Assembly: GCA_012514035.1 (NCBI GenBank)
Contig: JAAZBB010000061.1
Span: 1-58,674 of the forward strand
Direction: 5' to 3'
Source: Lentisphaerota bacterium
Lineage (GTDB): Bacteria; Verrucomicrobiota; Kiritimatiellia; CAIQIC01; Lenti-01
Length of the DNA: 58,674 bases
In this document: positions 1-8,289 of the stretch, piece by piece
How positions within the stretch are numbered: position 1 is the stretch's first letter
How the letters are laid out: every line of letters starts with the position of its first letter
Program-made: the position numbers and the translations under genes
Notes under the pieces: generated by a model
Database searches by the model: none
The model's input: the letters and a program-made list of their open reading frames with translations, nothing else
Told to the model about the DNA's origin: nothing

Positions 1-190
1 CAGCCCCCGAGCGACGCGAAGCGGAGCGAGGGTCATCTACAGCGGCGCGCCTAAAGGCTGCTAGAAGGCCGCGGCCGAGGGGGGCTTGAGGAAGGCCGGC
101 CTATAGGGGGAAGGCGGCGGCATGGGGTTACGGGGCTTCCGGTACCAGCAACGCTCGAACTTGCTCAAAGACGGACCACCACCCCTCGGC

Positions 191-1490
191 GGGCTGTCCA
201 CCAAATGCGGGGGCAAGGCTGCATTTCGTAATCAACAACAACATGCTCGCACCCGGAGCCTGTAGTTGTCAAAGTTCTTAAAGCCGAAGGCTCTTCGGCT
301 GATCATCTCCATCTTGGTGTGGAATCCTTCGGTGATGCCGTTGTTGCGACGGAAGCGCCACATGCGGGCAATTTCCTCTTGCCAGTCCTCTACGGTCTGG
401 CCGAGAGCGGCCAGCGTGGGGAATGGCGAGTTCTTGAGTTGCCAGATCCGGTCGAGGAGTTCGCGGATGAGGGGCCGGCAGGCCGGAGGATTCAACCCGC
501 GGGGGCGTAGCAACTCCCACAGTTCTTGCTTGAACCGGGATAGGGCCGCAATTGCGGGCTGGGCCTGAAAGTAGGCGGCCAACGCCTGGTATTGCTGCGG
601 ATCCAGGCGGTCCTCCCGCCGCCGCAGCAGCGAAAGCAGACCGCGGTTCCAGCGCTGGGTTGGATCGATCTGGCGCCAGAGCTGGTGAATGTGATGTCCG
701 ATCAGGCGGATGACGTGGAAGCGGTCCGCCACGATCAGGGCCCGCGGAAAGTGCCGCCGCACGATGGCCCGGTAGGTTCCCGACAGATCCATGCACACCA
801 CGCGCACCCGTTCCTTGCCTTTGAGCCGCGCCAAATACCCTTCCAAAGCGGTTTCGGATCGGCCCAGCACCACGTCGAACACGCGATGCTTGCGCAGGTC
901 GCAGAAGGTGGTGGCGTAGCCCGCCTTGCGGGTGAAGAAGTGTTCATCGATCCCCAGCACCCGCGGGCAGGCCGCGTTGAGCCGTTCGGCCATCTTCCGC
1001 TCCAGGAAGCGGTGGTACCACCGCTCCAAGGTCGCCGTGCCCAGCCGCATCCGCCGCGCCAACCGGCTCTGGCAGATGCCGTCATGGTGGTCTTGGCAAA
1101 CCTCGCTTTTGAACGGTTCCGTGGCCCGCTGGTAGCTCAACAGACCCGGAAAACGCTGGCGGAAATACCGCCCGCACGCCCGGCAGAGATACTTGTAGCC
1201 GCGCAACACCAGCCAGACCAAACGCTGGCCGATGCTCTCATGCCTCACCTGGCGCACAAAAGGAGCCTTCTTGCGCAAGCGCTCCGAGGCGCAGTGGGGA
1301 CACCGGACGGGTCCGGTGTAATCCGCCTCAATCCGTACGGGATCGACCGCCTCGATCTTCGTGATCGTCATCCAGGGCAGGTTCAGTATGCTAGGGCTCC
1401 AGGGCATGGCTGTCTCCTTTTAGGTTTGCTTGACCGAGACCATTGTATGGTCTCGGGAGCAGCCCTGCCCCCTCTTTTGAGGGAGTGCCC
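191..1490 (-). mobile_element. ISL3-type insertion sequence, apparently complete
   Basis: A single transposase gene lies between imperfect 32-bp terminal inverted repeats. The left end (191-222, beginning GGGCTGTCCACCAAATGC) and the reverse complement of the right end (1459-1490, beginning GGGCACTCCCTCAAAAGA) match at 25 of 32 positions by eye, including GGGGGCA and GGCTGC at the inner edge. The total is 1300 bp. The 8-bp flanks (CCCTCGGC and TGATCAAC) do not match, so I see no target duplication; either the element is old or it recombined with the related relic just to its right. A second inverted repeat, CCGAGACCAT/ATGGTCTCGG, sits upstream of the transposase near 1434-1456. Bases 1-190 outside the left end show no convincing gene. 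Confidence 0.8.
232..1407 (-). CDS. ISL3 family transposase
   Basis: This is a 391-residue DDE transposase, the usual length for ISL3. It has an N-terminal zinc-binding domain with CPHC at residues 36-39 and CRAC at 75-78, then a helix-turn-helix-like region around 100-135. The catalytic core carries GIDEHFF (Asp154), CMDLSG (Asp207), ADRFHV (Asp228) and the closing NNGITEG...K segment (Glu360). The ATG lies about 50 bp inside the right terminal repeat, and the stop falls within 10 bp of the inner edge of the left repeat, so the gene fills its element. No frameshift is visible, so it may still be active. I am confident of the family and cannot name the specific IS. Confidence 0.9.
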   Translation of the reverse strand: MPWSPSILNLPWMTITKIEAVDPVRIEADYTGPVRCPHCASERLRKKAPFVRQVRHESIGQRLVWLVLRGYKYLCRACGRYFRQRFPGLLSYQRATEPFKSEVCQDHHDGICQSRLARRMRLGTATLERWYHRFLERKMAERLNAACPRVLGIDEHFFTRKAGYATTFCDLRKHRVFDVVLGRSETALEGYLARLKGKERVRVVCMDLSGTYRAIVRRHFPRALIVADRFHVIRLIGHHIHQLWRQIDPTQRWNRGLLSLLRRREDRLDPQQYQALAAYFQAQPAIAALSRFKQELWELLRPRGLNPPACRPLIRELLDRIWQLKNSPFPTLAALGQTVEDWQEEIARMWRFRRNNGITEGFHTKMEMISRRAFGFKNFDNYRLRVRACCC

Positions 1491-1735
1491 TGATCAACAA
1501 CAATATGCTCTCACCCGGACAGTCAATATCCCTGGCCAAGGATTCTCTCCGCCAGCACTCGAATTTGTTTCAATGTTTATAAACATTGAAACTCTGCACG
1601 ATGGGTTCTGGGATGTGCGACACCGTCAGGATCGAGATCCACGCGGAATACGAACCGCACCTGATCGGGAGATCTGGCCACCTGAACTTGTCTGGTTCCC
1701 CCGTTACGGGTTGATCAGAGGCAACGATTGAAAGA
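1491..1735. pseudogene. Relics of a second ISL3-like element
   Basis: Immediately right of the intact IS, 1494-1526 read on the minus strand ends VRVRAYCC-stop. This closely matches the RLRVRACCC-stop end of the intact transposase, so it looks like the C-terminal tip of a related copy. On the plus strand, about 1620-1660 reads TVRIEIHAEYEP, which resembles the N-terminal VDPVRIEADYTGP of the ISL3 transposase, but in the opposite orientation. The two scraps are short and mutated. The first is convincing; the second is only suggestive. With the palindrome between them, this explains most of the gene-free stretch 1491-1807. Confidence 0.45.
1567..1592. repeat. 26-bp perfect palindrome
   Basis: The half-site GTTTCAATGTTTA is followed directly by its exact reverse complement, with no mismatch and no spacer. 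It is AT-rich against GC-rich surroundings and lies between two transposase relics, about 215 bp upstream of psd. It could be an operator for a dimeric regulator or a leftover recombination site. Nothing in the sequence identifies a binding protein. Confidence 0.7.
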
Positions 1736-1807
1736 AGCTCCGCTGCCACCCCGGGCTGCCCCCATTTTCTTGTTTGCAGATCGCAGGGCGGGGGGGGTAA
1801 GGTCTGA

Positions 1808-2476
1808 ATGGAGATGAAGATCGTCAAAGATGGCTATTCGCTGATCATCGGCATTCCCTCGGTTTGCCTGGTGCTGGGGTTTGCCGTGAGGGAGAGGTGT
1901 CCCTACACGGCCCTGGGCCTGTTCGCCGTAGGGCTGGCGGGGTGTTTGTTCATGCTGTATTTTTTCCGGGATCCGGAACGGACCCCGGGGGGCGGGCCGG
2001 ACGAATTTGTGTCGGCCGCGGATGGAACAGTGCGGTCGGTGGAATACCTGGAGGAAGCGCGCTTTTTGAAATGCCCGGCGGTGCGGATCAGCGTGTTCTT
2101 GAGCCCGTTCAACGTGCATGTGAACCGCCATGCGATGGGCGGCGTGATCCGGGAGGCGGGCTATACGCCGGGCCGGCACCTGTTCACGATCGATCCGCGG
2201 TCTTCAGAAGTCAATGAACACAGCTCGATTCTGATTGAAGGGGAGCGGACGCGGTGTCTGGAGCGCCAGATCGTGGGGCCGATTGTGCGGCGGGTCGTGT
2301 TCTGGCAGGAGGCGGGGCAACGGGTCGAGAAAGGGCAGCGGCTGGGGATGATGAAGTTCGGGTCGCGCATGGACCTGTATTTTCCAGCGGCCGAGGTTGA
2401 GGCGGTGGTGAAGCGGGGCGATCAGGTGTTGGCGGGCGTCACGGTGGTGGCGCGGCTGAAGCCGGCGGGAGCGTGA
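1808..2476 (+). CDS. psd: Phosphatidylserine decarboxylase (short, archaeal-like form)
   Basis: This 222-residue enzyme decarboxylates phosphatidylserine to phosphatidylethanolamine at the inner membrane. Two hydrophobic segments at the N-terminus (about 11-26 and 34-51) run into the family's FFRDP motif at 52-56. ADG follows at 71-73, the SPFNVHVNRH block at 99-108, and the self-cleavage motif GSR at 185-187. Cleavage before the Ser should give a small C-terminal alpha chain with a pyruvoyl group. GSR rather than LGST, and the short length, mark the short class. The next gene, PS synthase, makes its substrate and overlaps its stop by one base, so the two are translationally coupled. A G-rich stretch ending in TAAGG sits before the chosen ATG. 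Confidence 0.93.
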   Translation: MEMKIVKDGYSLIIGIPSVCLVLGFAVRERCPYTALGLFAVGLAGCLFMLYFFRDPERTPGGGPDEFVSAADGTVRSVEYLEEARFLKCPAVRISVFLSPFNVHVNRHAMGGVIREAGYTPGRHLFTIDPRSSEVNEHSSILIEGERTRCLERQIVGPIVRRVVFWQEAGQRVEKGQRLGMMKFGSRMDLYFPAAEVEAVVKRGDQVLAGVTVVARLKPAGA

Positions 2477-3255
2477 TGCGAGTGGCAATCAGGAAGGCCA
2501 TTCCCTGCATCTGCACTTTTGCGGCCCTGTGCGCGGGGGTGGGGAGTATTTTGGCGGCTGGGGCCGGCAGTTTCCTGCTGTCGGCGCAGTTGATTCTGGT
2601 GTCGCTGATTCTGGATGGGCTGGACGGGACGCTGGCCCGGCTGCTGCGGGCGCAGACGCGTTTCGGGGCGGAGCTGGATACCTTTGTGGACATTACCAGT
2701 TTCGGTATTGCCCCGGCGGTGCTGCTGTATTTCTTCGAGCCGGGCGGGCTTTGCAGCGTGCCGTTCTGGGGCCTGGTCCTGGCGTTCCTGTTTGTGATGT
2801 CCGGGGCGGCGCGGCTGTCGCGCTTCCGGGTGGTGGACCCATACCGCGGCCAGCGGGGGTACTTGGGCCTGCCTATTACGACGGCGGCGGGCTTCGTGGC
2901 AGCCTATCTGATTGCGTTGAAAAGCCCGGGCGGTTCGGACATGTTCTTTTCGCTGACGGGCGGTCCGCTGGCCATCGGGTTCTGGCTGGCGCTGCTGCTG
3001 ATGCTGGTCCTGCAGGTATCGCATGTTCGTTATCCCAAGCCGACGAAGAACCCGAAGGTGCTGATTCCGTTCATGGGACTGATCGTCCTGCTGTTCATTC
3101 CGGCCATGGCGATCTATTCGGCGATGTTGATATTCGTTTACGGGATATGGTTCGCGTTCGGTTCGCCGTTTTTCTTCCGCCGCTTCATGGCGCACCTGTC
3201 GCCGGCGGAAAAACTGGAACCGGCAGCGGAGACCGATGATGAGGAGGGGTCATGA
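2476..3255 (+). CDS. pssA: CDP-diacylglycerol-serine O-phosphatidyltransferase
   Basis: This 259-residue integral membrane enzyme condenses CDP-diacylglycerol with serine to give phosphatidylserine. The CDP-alcohol phosphotransferase signature is complete: D50 G51, A54 R55, G64, D68 and D72 with canonical spacing. Multiple hydrophobic helices follow, and the C-terminus is acidic. A GTG three bases upstream (2473) is also in frame, but the GGGAG at 2467-2471 leaves only one base to it, so I prefer the ATG, which shares its A with the psd stop codon. It forms a two-step phosphatidylethanolamine pathway with psd. The coaD start codon overlaps its stop. Confidence 0.93.
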   Translation: MRVAIRKAIPCICTFAALCAGVGSILAAGAGSFLLSAQLILVSLILDGLDGTLARLLRAQTRFGAELDTFVDITSFGIAPAVLLYFFEPGGLCSVPFWGLVLAFLFVMSGAARLSRFRVVDPYRGQRGYLGLPITTAAGFVAAYLIALKSPGGSDMFFSLTGGPLAIGFWLALLLMLVLQVSHVRYPKPTKNPKVLIPFMGLIVLLFIPAMAIYSAMLIFVYGIWFAFGSPFFFRRFMAHLSPAEKLEPAAETDDEEGS

Positions 3256-3734
3256 AACAAGCGGTATATGCCGGCACTTTCGATCCGGTGACCTTCGGCC
3301 ATCTGGACGTGGCGGCGCGGGCGGCGCAGGTATTCGACCGTCTGACCATCGCCGTGGCCCAGGATACCGGCAAGAAGCTGATGTTCCGTCTGGCCGAACG
3401 GGTGGACCTGGCCCGCGGGTGCATGGCGCATTTGCAGAATGTGGAAGTCACGCCGTTTTCCGGGCTGCTCGTGGACTGGGCCCGCTCGCGCGGGATCTAC
3501 ACTTTGATCCGCGGACTGCGGGCATTCTCGGATTTCGAATACGAATTCCAAATGGCTCTGACCAATCGCAAGCTGGCCCCGGACATCGAAACGATGTTTC
3601 TGATGCCCAACGAGGAGTTCAGTTATATCAGTTCCAGCATGGTGCGGGAAATCGCTGCGCTGGGCGGTGCGGTCGAACAGTTTGTGCCGGCTCCGGTCGC
3701 GGCGGCCTTGAAGAAAAAGTTGATCGTCCCATAA
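3252..3734 (+). CDS. coaD: Phosphopantetheine adenylyltransferase
   Basis: This 160-residue enzyme transfers AMP from ATP to 4'-phosphopantetheine, the penultimate step of coenzyme A synthesis. The nucleotidyltransferase motif YAGTFDPVTFGH at 6-17 includes the TxGH signature. IRGLRAFSDFEYE lies at about 86-98 and the ISSSMVRE nucleotide-binding loop at 126-133, all at the usual places for CoaD. The length is typical. The ATG overlaps the pssA stop (ATGA) and is preceded by GAGGAGGG, a strong ribosome-binding site. Its product supplies the CoA and, indirectly, the phosphopantetheine arm used by the acyl carrier protein encoded 5 kb downstream. Confidence 0.96.
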   Translation: MKQAVYAGTFDPVTFGHLDVAARAAQVFDRLTIAVAQDTGKKLMFRLAERVDLARGCMAHLQNVEVTPFSGLLVDWARSRGIYTLIRGLRAFSDFEYEFQMALTNRKLAPDIETMFLMPNEEFSYISSSMVREIAALGGAVEQFVPAPVAAALKKKLIVP

Positions 3735-3776
3735 GTCCGGCCCTGCGCGGGGTTACAGCGGTGGGATATTAGTTTC

Positions 3777-4292
3777 ATGATTCGCATTGCCACCACCCAG
3801 ATCGGCGAGAACGGTTATTCAGCCTCCGGCGAGGAACCGGGCGAACTGCTGGATCTGGACCATGATCCCGTGGCGCGCGCTGCGGGTCCGGTCCGCTATG
3901 AACTCACGGTCGAACGGGCCGGGCCGGAACTGGTCGTGCGTGGAACCCTGGCGGCTCCATTGCGCCTCCGCTGTTCCCGGTGTGCGCAATTTTTCTCGAC
4001 AACGGTCCAGGTTTCGTCATTCTTGCACGCTTACGAATGGGCGGAGAATCCGGAATTCCTGGATGTCTCGGCCGATGTGCGCGAGGATGTGATGCTGGAA
4101 ATCCCCGGATTTCCGCTCTGCCGCGCCAGTTGCAAAGGGCTGTGCGCCCAATGTGGCCAAAATTTGAATGAAGGCCCCTGCGTCTGCGGTCCGCCGGAGT
4201 GGACCCCCTCGCCGTGGGCCGCCTTGGATGGCTGGACCGGTCCGGCCGGAACGCCCCCTTCGGTGCGCTCTCCGGACCGGGATTCAAAATAG
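3777..4292 (+). CDS. DUF177 (YceD) family protein
   Basis: This 171-residue protein belongs to the DUF177/YceD family, which almost always precedes rpmF and is linked to 23S rRNA accumulation in some bacteria and plastids. Seen here are CSRC near residues 63-66 in the family's central strand, acidic residues after it, and a C-terminal Cys-rich tail CRASCKGLCAQCGQN followed by CVCG, which probably binds zinc. The next gene is rpmF, 21 bp downstream, the conserved arrangement. The biochemical role is not established by the sequence. Confidence 0.88.
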   Translation: MIRIATTQIGENGYSASGEEPGELLDLDHDPVARAAGPVRYELTVERAGPELVVRGTLAAPLRLRCSRCAQFFSTTVQVSSFLHAYEWAENPEFLDVSADVREDVMLEIPGFPLCRASCKGLCAQCGQNLNEGPCVCGPPEWTPSPWAALDGWTGPAGTPPSVRSPDRDSK

Positions 4293-4313
4293 GATTTTGA
4301 CAGGAGAAAGAAC

Positions 4314-4505
4314 ATGGCAGTTCCAAAACGAAAAGTGTCGAAAAGCCGCCTGCGCATGCGCAAGGCCGCCTGGGCTGGCAAGATCCCCCGGACCGCGGGC
4401 CAGGCGTGCCCGGAATGCGGCGCCCCGCGCCAGCCGCACCGCGTGTGTCCCGCCTGCGGCAAATATAAGGGGCGGCAGGTTGTGATCCAGGAAACCGAGG
4501 ATTAA
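4314..4505 (+). CDS. rpmF: 50S ribosomal protein L32
   Basis: This 63-residue protein starts MAVPKRKVSKSR, the standard L32 opening. It has a zinc ribbon of the four-cysteine type, with Cys32, Cys35, Cys45 and Cys48, so it is the zinc-dependent paralogue class. A clean ribosome-binding site, CAGGAGAAAG, lies eight bases before the ATG. Placement between the DUF177 gene and plsX links ribosome and membrane-lipid synthesis, as in many bacteria. Confidence 0.97.
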   Translation: MAVPKRKVSKSRLRMRKAAWAGKIPRTAGQACPECGAPRQPHRVCPACGKYKGRQVVIQETED

Positions 4506-4515
4506 GTGCCGCTGG

Positions 4516-4539
4516 GGTCTCCCCCTGCGCGGGGAGACC
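4516..4539 (+). promoter_or_regulatory. Stem-loop between rpmF and plsX
   Basis: GGTCTCCCC (4516-4524) pairs perfectly with GGGGAGACC (4531-4539) around the six-base loop CTGCGC. It lies in the only gap between rpmF and plsX and ends eight bases before the plsX ATG, covering the place where its ribosome-binding site should be. There is no T tract, so it is not a standard terminator. It could act as an RNA processing site or a translational brake that uncouples plsX from rpmF. Confidence 0.6.
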
Positions 4540-4547
4540 ACGGAACC

Positions 4548-5576
4548 ATGCGCATCGCCGTTGACGCCATGGGGGGAGATTTCGCTCCGCAAGCCATTGT
4601 GGAAGGCGCGTTGCTCGCCGTCCGGGAGTGTCCCGACCTCGAGCGCCTGTATCTGGTCGGTGACGAGCGGGCCATTCAGGCGGAAATCACCCGGTGTGGC
4701 GGGGTGTCCGAACGGATCGAAGTACGCCATGCCGCGGAAACGATCGGCATGAACGAATCGCCTGCTACCGCCGTCCGCCGCAAAAAGGATTCCTCCATCA
4801 ACCGCGCGGTGGATCTGGTGAAGAATGGTGAGGCCGATGCTGTTTTTGCCGCCGGCAGCACCGGCGCGGCCGTGGCTTCGGCCACCCTGAAGCTACGCAC
4901 GCTGGAGGGCATTCGCCGCCCCGGGATCGCCGTGGTCATGCCGACGCCTGCCGACAAGCCCATGGTGCTGATCGATGGTGGGGCCACCCCCGATTGCACT
5001 CCGGAAATTCTGCTGCAGTTCGCCATCATGGGCTCGGCCTACTCGCGCAACGTGCTGGGCCAGTCGGAACCCAAGGTGGGGTTGATGAGCGTCGGGACCG
5101 AGGAAGCCAAGGGCAACATCCTCAGCAAGGAAGCCTTTGAACTGCTGGAGCAGGCCCCGCTGCGGTTCATCGGGAACGTGGAGGGACACGATCTGTTCGA
5201 AGGAGTCGTGGATGTGGTTGTGTGTGACGGCTTCACCGGCAACGTCATCCTGAAAACGAGCGAAAGCGCCGCCCATGCCATTGGCAAGTGGCTGAAGCGC
5301 GAGTTGACCCGCAACCCCGTGCGCCTGCTGGGGTCGCTGCTGCTCAGCGGCGGCCTGCGCGCGCTGAAAAGGAAAATCAGCAAGCAGACCTATGGCGGCG
5401 CACCCCTGCTGGGGGTCAATGGCATCTGCATCATCGGGCACGGCAGTTCCGACCAGATCGCAGCGAAGAACGGCATCCTGCAGGCCGCCCAGGCGGTGCG
5501 GGTGCGCGTGAATGAAACCATTCTGGAGGGCGTGCGGCAGTGCACGGCCATCGCCCGGGCGGAGGCCGTCCCATGA
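4548..5576 (+). CDS. plsX: Phosphate acyltransferase PlsX
   Basis: This 342-residue peripheral membrane enzyme converts acyl-ACP to acyl-phosphate, the acyl donor for glycerol-3-phosphate acylation. MRIAVDAMGGDFAP is the family's N-terminal signature and fixes the start at this ATG; the GTG 42 bp upstream in the same frame would translate the intercistronic hairpin. Other family blocks are NGEADAVFAAGSTGA near residue 95 and VVCDGFTGNVILK near 225. It sits in the classical order rpmF-plsX-fabH, and its stop overlaps the fabH start. Confidence 0.96.
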   Translation: MRIAVDAMGGDFAPQAIVEGALLAVRECPDLERLYLVGDERAIQAEITRCGGVSERIEVRHAAETIGMNESPATAVRRKKDSSINRAVDLVKNGEADAVFAAGSTGAAVASATLKLRTLEGIRRPGIAVVMPTPADKPMVLIDGGATPDCTPEILLQFAIMGSAYSRNVLGQSEPKVGLMSVGTEEAKGNILSKEAFELLEQAPLRFIGNVEGHDLFEGVVDVVVCDGFTGNVILKTSESAAHAIGKWLKRELTRNPVRLLGSLLLSGGLRALKRKISKQTYGGAPLLGVNGICIIGHGSSDQIAAKNGILQAAQAVRVRVNETILEGVRQCTAIARAEAVP

Positions 5577-6565
5577 GTGCCCCAATTCATGCCGCCATCG
5601 TGGGCACGGGGCATTATGCCCCTGCCCGGGTGTTGACCAACGCCGATCTTGAAAAAATGGTGGATACCACCGACGAATGGATCCGCACCCGGACCGGCAT
5701 CCGCGAGCGCCGCATCGCCGCCGACAACGAGTTCACCTCCGACATGGGAACTGCGGCGTCCCGGATGGCGCTGGAACAGGCGCGGCTCGCGCCCGAGGAC
5801 GTCGAAGCCATCTACGTGGCCACCTGCACGCCCGACATGTTTTTCCCCAGCACGGCCTGCTTGATCCAGGCCACGCTCGGCGCCAAGCGCGCCTACGGAT
5901 TCGACATCTCCTCCGCCTGCGCGGGATTCCTAATGGCGCTCGACGCCGCGGGGGCCGCCGTCGAATCCGGCCGCATCCGGAACGCCCTCGTGATCGGTTC
6001 CGAAAAGCTCAGCGCGGTCACGGACTGGACCAGCCGCAATACCTGCGTGTTGTTCGGCGACGGCGCCGGCGCCGCCGTTCTGAAGGCCTCCGACCGCCCC
6101 GGCATCCGCTCCAGCCTGTTGGGGGTGGACGGAAACCTTGCCGAATTCCTCTCCATTCCCGCCGGCGGCTGCCGGCAGCCCACCTCGGAGGAAACCGTCC
6201 GCCAGCGCCTACACTATATGCACATGGCGGGCCGGGAAACCTTCAAGATCGCCGTCAACACCATGCTGGGCGCTGCGCAGGAAGCCATTGCACGCGCCGG
6301 CCTCACGGTGGCCGACGTCGACGTCATGGTGCCGCACCAGGCCAACCTGCGCATCGTCGAGGCCGTCGCCAAGCGTCTCGGCGAAGGGGTCATGGAGCGC
6401 GTCTTCCTGAATCTGGACCGCTACGGCAACACCTCGGCCGCGTCGATCCCCATCGCCCTGTCGGAAGCCGTTGCCGCCGGCAAGATCCGGAGCGGGAACA
6501 AGGTCCTGATGGTCGCCTTCGGCGGTGGCCTATCGTGGGGCGGAACCGTGGTGGAGTGGCTATGA
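5573..6565 (+). CDS. fabH: Beta-ketoacyl-ACP synthase III
   Basis: This 330-residue enzyme condenses acetyl-CoA with malonyl-ACP to start fatty-acid synthesis. The catalytic triad is readable: Cys116 in SSACAGF, His255 in VPHQANLRI and Asn286 in YGNTSAAS. TTDEWIRTRTGIRERR near 32-47 is the usual FabH N-terminal block. The ATG at 5573 overlaps the plsX stop (ATGA); the in-frame codon upstream would extend into plsX and is not needed. Translational coupling with plsX and fabD is likely from the four-base overlaps at both ends. Confidence 0.96.
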   Translation: MSAPIHAAIVGTGHYAPARVLTNADLEKMVDTTDEWIRTRTGIRERRIAADNEFTSDMGTAASRMALEQARLAPEDVEAIYVATCTPDMFFPSTACLIQATLGAKRAYGFDISSACAGFLMALDAAGAAVESGRIRNALVIGSEKLSAVTDWTSRNTCVLFGDGAGAAVLKASDRPGIRSSLLGVDGNLAEFLSIPAGGCRQPTSEETVRQRLHYMHMAGRETFKIAVNTMLGAAQEAIARAGLTVADVDVMVPHQANLRIVEAVAKRLGEGVMERVFLNLDRYGNTSAASIPIALSEAVAAGKIRSGNKVLMVAFGGGLSWGGTVVEWL

Positions 6566-7491
6566 GCAGGATGCTGCTGTTCCCGGGGCAGGGCGCCCAG
6601 ACGGTCGGCATGGGCCGCGAACTGGCCGAAGGGCTGCCAGAATGCCGCGCGCTCTTCGACCGCGCCGGCGAGATCATGGGATTCGATTTGTTGAAGCTGT
6701 GCGCTGAAGGTCCCCTCGAGGAGCTGACAAAATCGGGCAATGCCCAGCCGGCCATCTTCGTGGTCAGCATGGCGGCCCGTATCGCCTTGGACCACTTGGC
6801 GGGCGGGACCGTTTCCGCGGCCGGCGCCGCCGGTCTCAGCAGCGGCGAATGGGCCGCCCTGTGCGAGGCGGGTGCCGTCTCTTTCGAAGAGACCGTGCGC
6901 GTCCTGCGCGCTCGGGGCCAGTTCATGCAGGAGGCCTGCGACGCATCCGCCGGCGGGATGCTGACCGTGATCGGCCTGCCTGTGGATAAGGTGCGGGAAA
7001 TCGCAGCCGCTTCCGGCCTCGAAGTGGCCAATCTGAATTCCCCCGTCCAAACGGTGCTCTCGGGTCCGGCCGATCGCATCCCGGCGGGGGAGGCCGCGGC
7101 TAAGGCCGCCGGCGCCAAGCGCGCGTTGCGGCTGACGGTGGCAGGCGCTTTCCATTCTTCTCTGATGCAGCCGGCCGCCGACCGGCTCGCCGTGTTTCTC
7201 GAAGCGATTGAGTTTCGCACGCCCCGCGTTCCCGTCTGGTCAAATGTGACGGGCAAGCCCCATACGACGCCGGACGAAATCCGCCGCCTGATGGTGGCGC
7301 AAGTCGTATCCCCCGTGCGTTGGACGGATTGTTTCGCCGACATGATCCGGGTGGGCATGGCGACGGCATTTGAATGCGGACCGGGTGCTGTGCTGGCCGG
7401 ATTGGCCAAGCGCATGGCGTCTGAAACAACGGTGAAGAGCATTTTTGACTTGGCGGGGGCGCAAGAGGCCGCCAAACTGTTAGGCGAATAG
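6562..7491 (+). CDS. fabD: Malonyl-CoA:ACP transacylase
   Basis: This 309-residue enzyme loads malonyl groups onto ACP. FPGQGAQTVGMG (7-18) is the family signature. The nucleophile is Ser93 in GLSSGEWAAL, where most FabDs have GHSxGE; the His to Leu change beside the Ser is visible. The catalytic His is His198 in AGAFHSSLM. NSPVQTVLSG near 159-168 is also typical. The start overlaps the fabH stop by four bases (ATGA). Confidence 0.95.
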   Translation: MSRMLLFPGQGAQTVGMGRELAEGLPECRALFDRAGEIMGFDLLKLCAEGPLEELTKSGNAQPAIFVVSMAARIALDHLAGGTVSAAGAAGLSSGEWAALCEAGAVSFEETVRVLRARGQFMQEACDASAGGMLTVIGLPVDKVREIAAASGLEVANLNSPVQTVLSGPADRIPAGEAAAKAAGAKRALRLTVAGAFHSSLMQPAADRLAVFLEAIEFRTPRVPVWSNVTGKPHTTPDEIRRLMVAQVVSPVRWTDCFADMIRVGMATAFECGPGAVLAGLAKRMASETTVKSIFDLAGAQEAAKLLGE

Positions 7492-7507
7492 TATCGATTG
7501 CCTTCCC

Positions 7508-8251
7508 ATGATGCCATTGAAAGACAAAATTGCTTTAGTGACTGGTGCCGCCCGCGGCATCGGGCAGGCCATTGCCTGGCAACTAGCTAGCCAGGGCGCG
7601 GACCTCGCCCTGTGCGACGTGCAGGCCGAATGGCTGGAGGATACGGCGGCCCAGGCCAAAGCCCTCGGTCGGCGGGTGGAATCCTATGCCTTGGACGTGG
7701 TCAACGCGGCGGCCGTGACGGAAATCGTGGCCCGGATCGTGGCTGATTTCGGACGCCTGGACGTGCTGGTCAATAATGCCGGCATCACCCGCGACACCCT
7801 CCTCGTCCGGATGACGGAGGAGGATTGGGATGCCGTGCTCGATATCAATCTCAAGGGTGCCTTTCTGGTGACCAAGGCCGTGGCTAAGCAAATGATGAAG
7901 CAACGCTCCGGGGCGATCGTCAATATCGCCAGCGTAGTAGGGCTCACCGGCAATGCCGGGCAGGCGAACTACACGGCCTCCAAGGCCGGCCTGATGGCCT
8001 TGACCAAGACCGCCGCCAAGGAGCTCGGGGGCCGGAACATCCGCGTCAATGCGGTTGCCCCGGGCTTTATTCGCACCGCCATGACTGATAAACTCGCGGA
8101 ACCCGTCAAGGCGGCCATGCTCAAGCTGGTCCCCTTGGGCCGCCCGGGCGAACCCGAAGAAGTGGCCCAGGCCGTCGCATTCCTGGCCAGCGACGCGGCG
8201 TCCTATGTGAACGGCCAGACTCTGGCGGTGTGCGGCGGCATGGTCGGATGA
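7508..8251 (+). CDS. fabG: 3-oxoacyl-ACP reductase
   Basis: This 247-residue short-chain dehydrogenase reduces 3-ketoacyl-ACP with NADPH. The Rossmann motif TGAARGIG lies at 12-19, NNAG at 89-92, the catalytic Ser142, and YTASK with Tyr155 and Lys159. The C-terminal PLGRPGEPEEVAQAV and SYVNGQTLAVCGG blocks are typical of FabG. Two ATGs in tandem (7508, 7511) could both start it; there is no strong ribosome-binding site to decide. Context in the fab cluster supports FabG over other SDR functions. Confidence 0.95.
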   Translation: MMPLKDKIALVTGAARGIGQAIAWQLASQGADLALCDVQAEWLEDTAAQAKALGRRVESYALDVVNAAAVTEIVARIVADFGRLDVLVNNAGITRDTLLVRMTEEDWDAVLDINLKGAFLVTKAVAKQMMKQRSGAIVNIASVVGLTGNAGQANYTASKAGLMALTKTAAKELGGRNIRVNAVAPGFIRTAMTDKLAEPVKAAMLKLVPLGRPGEPEEVAQAVAFLASDAASYVNGQTLAVCGGMVG

Positions 8252-8289
8252 CGTTTTAAAAAAAAAAGAACCAACAACGGAGAATGAAC

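Noticed and set aside
141-230. Minus-strand frame ending FEQVRALLVPEAP left of the IS, loosely similar to LKQIRVLAERILGQGY on its right
   Set aside because: Too short and too diverged to call a gene split by the IS; could be chance.
1567-1592. parS-like site because of the TGTTTCA...TGAAAC halves
   Set aside because: The halves are separated by extra bases and the central CACGTG of parS is missing.
592-1731. Long open frame on the plus strand across the insertion sequence
   Set aside because: It is the antisense shadow of the ISL3 transposase; no domain is visible and the transposase motifs on the minus strand are clear.
3236-3772. Alternative frame overlapping coaD
   Set aside because: coaD has all family motifs and a strong ribosome-binding site; the other frame has none.
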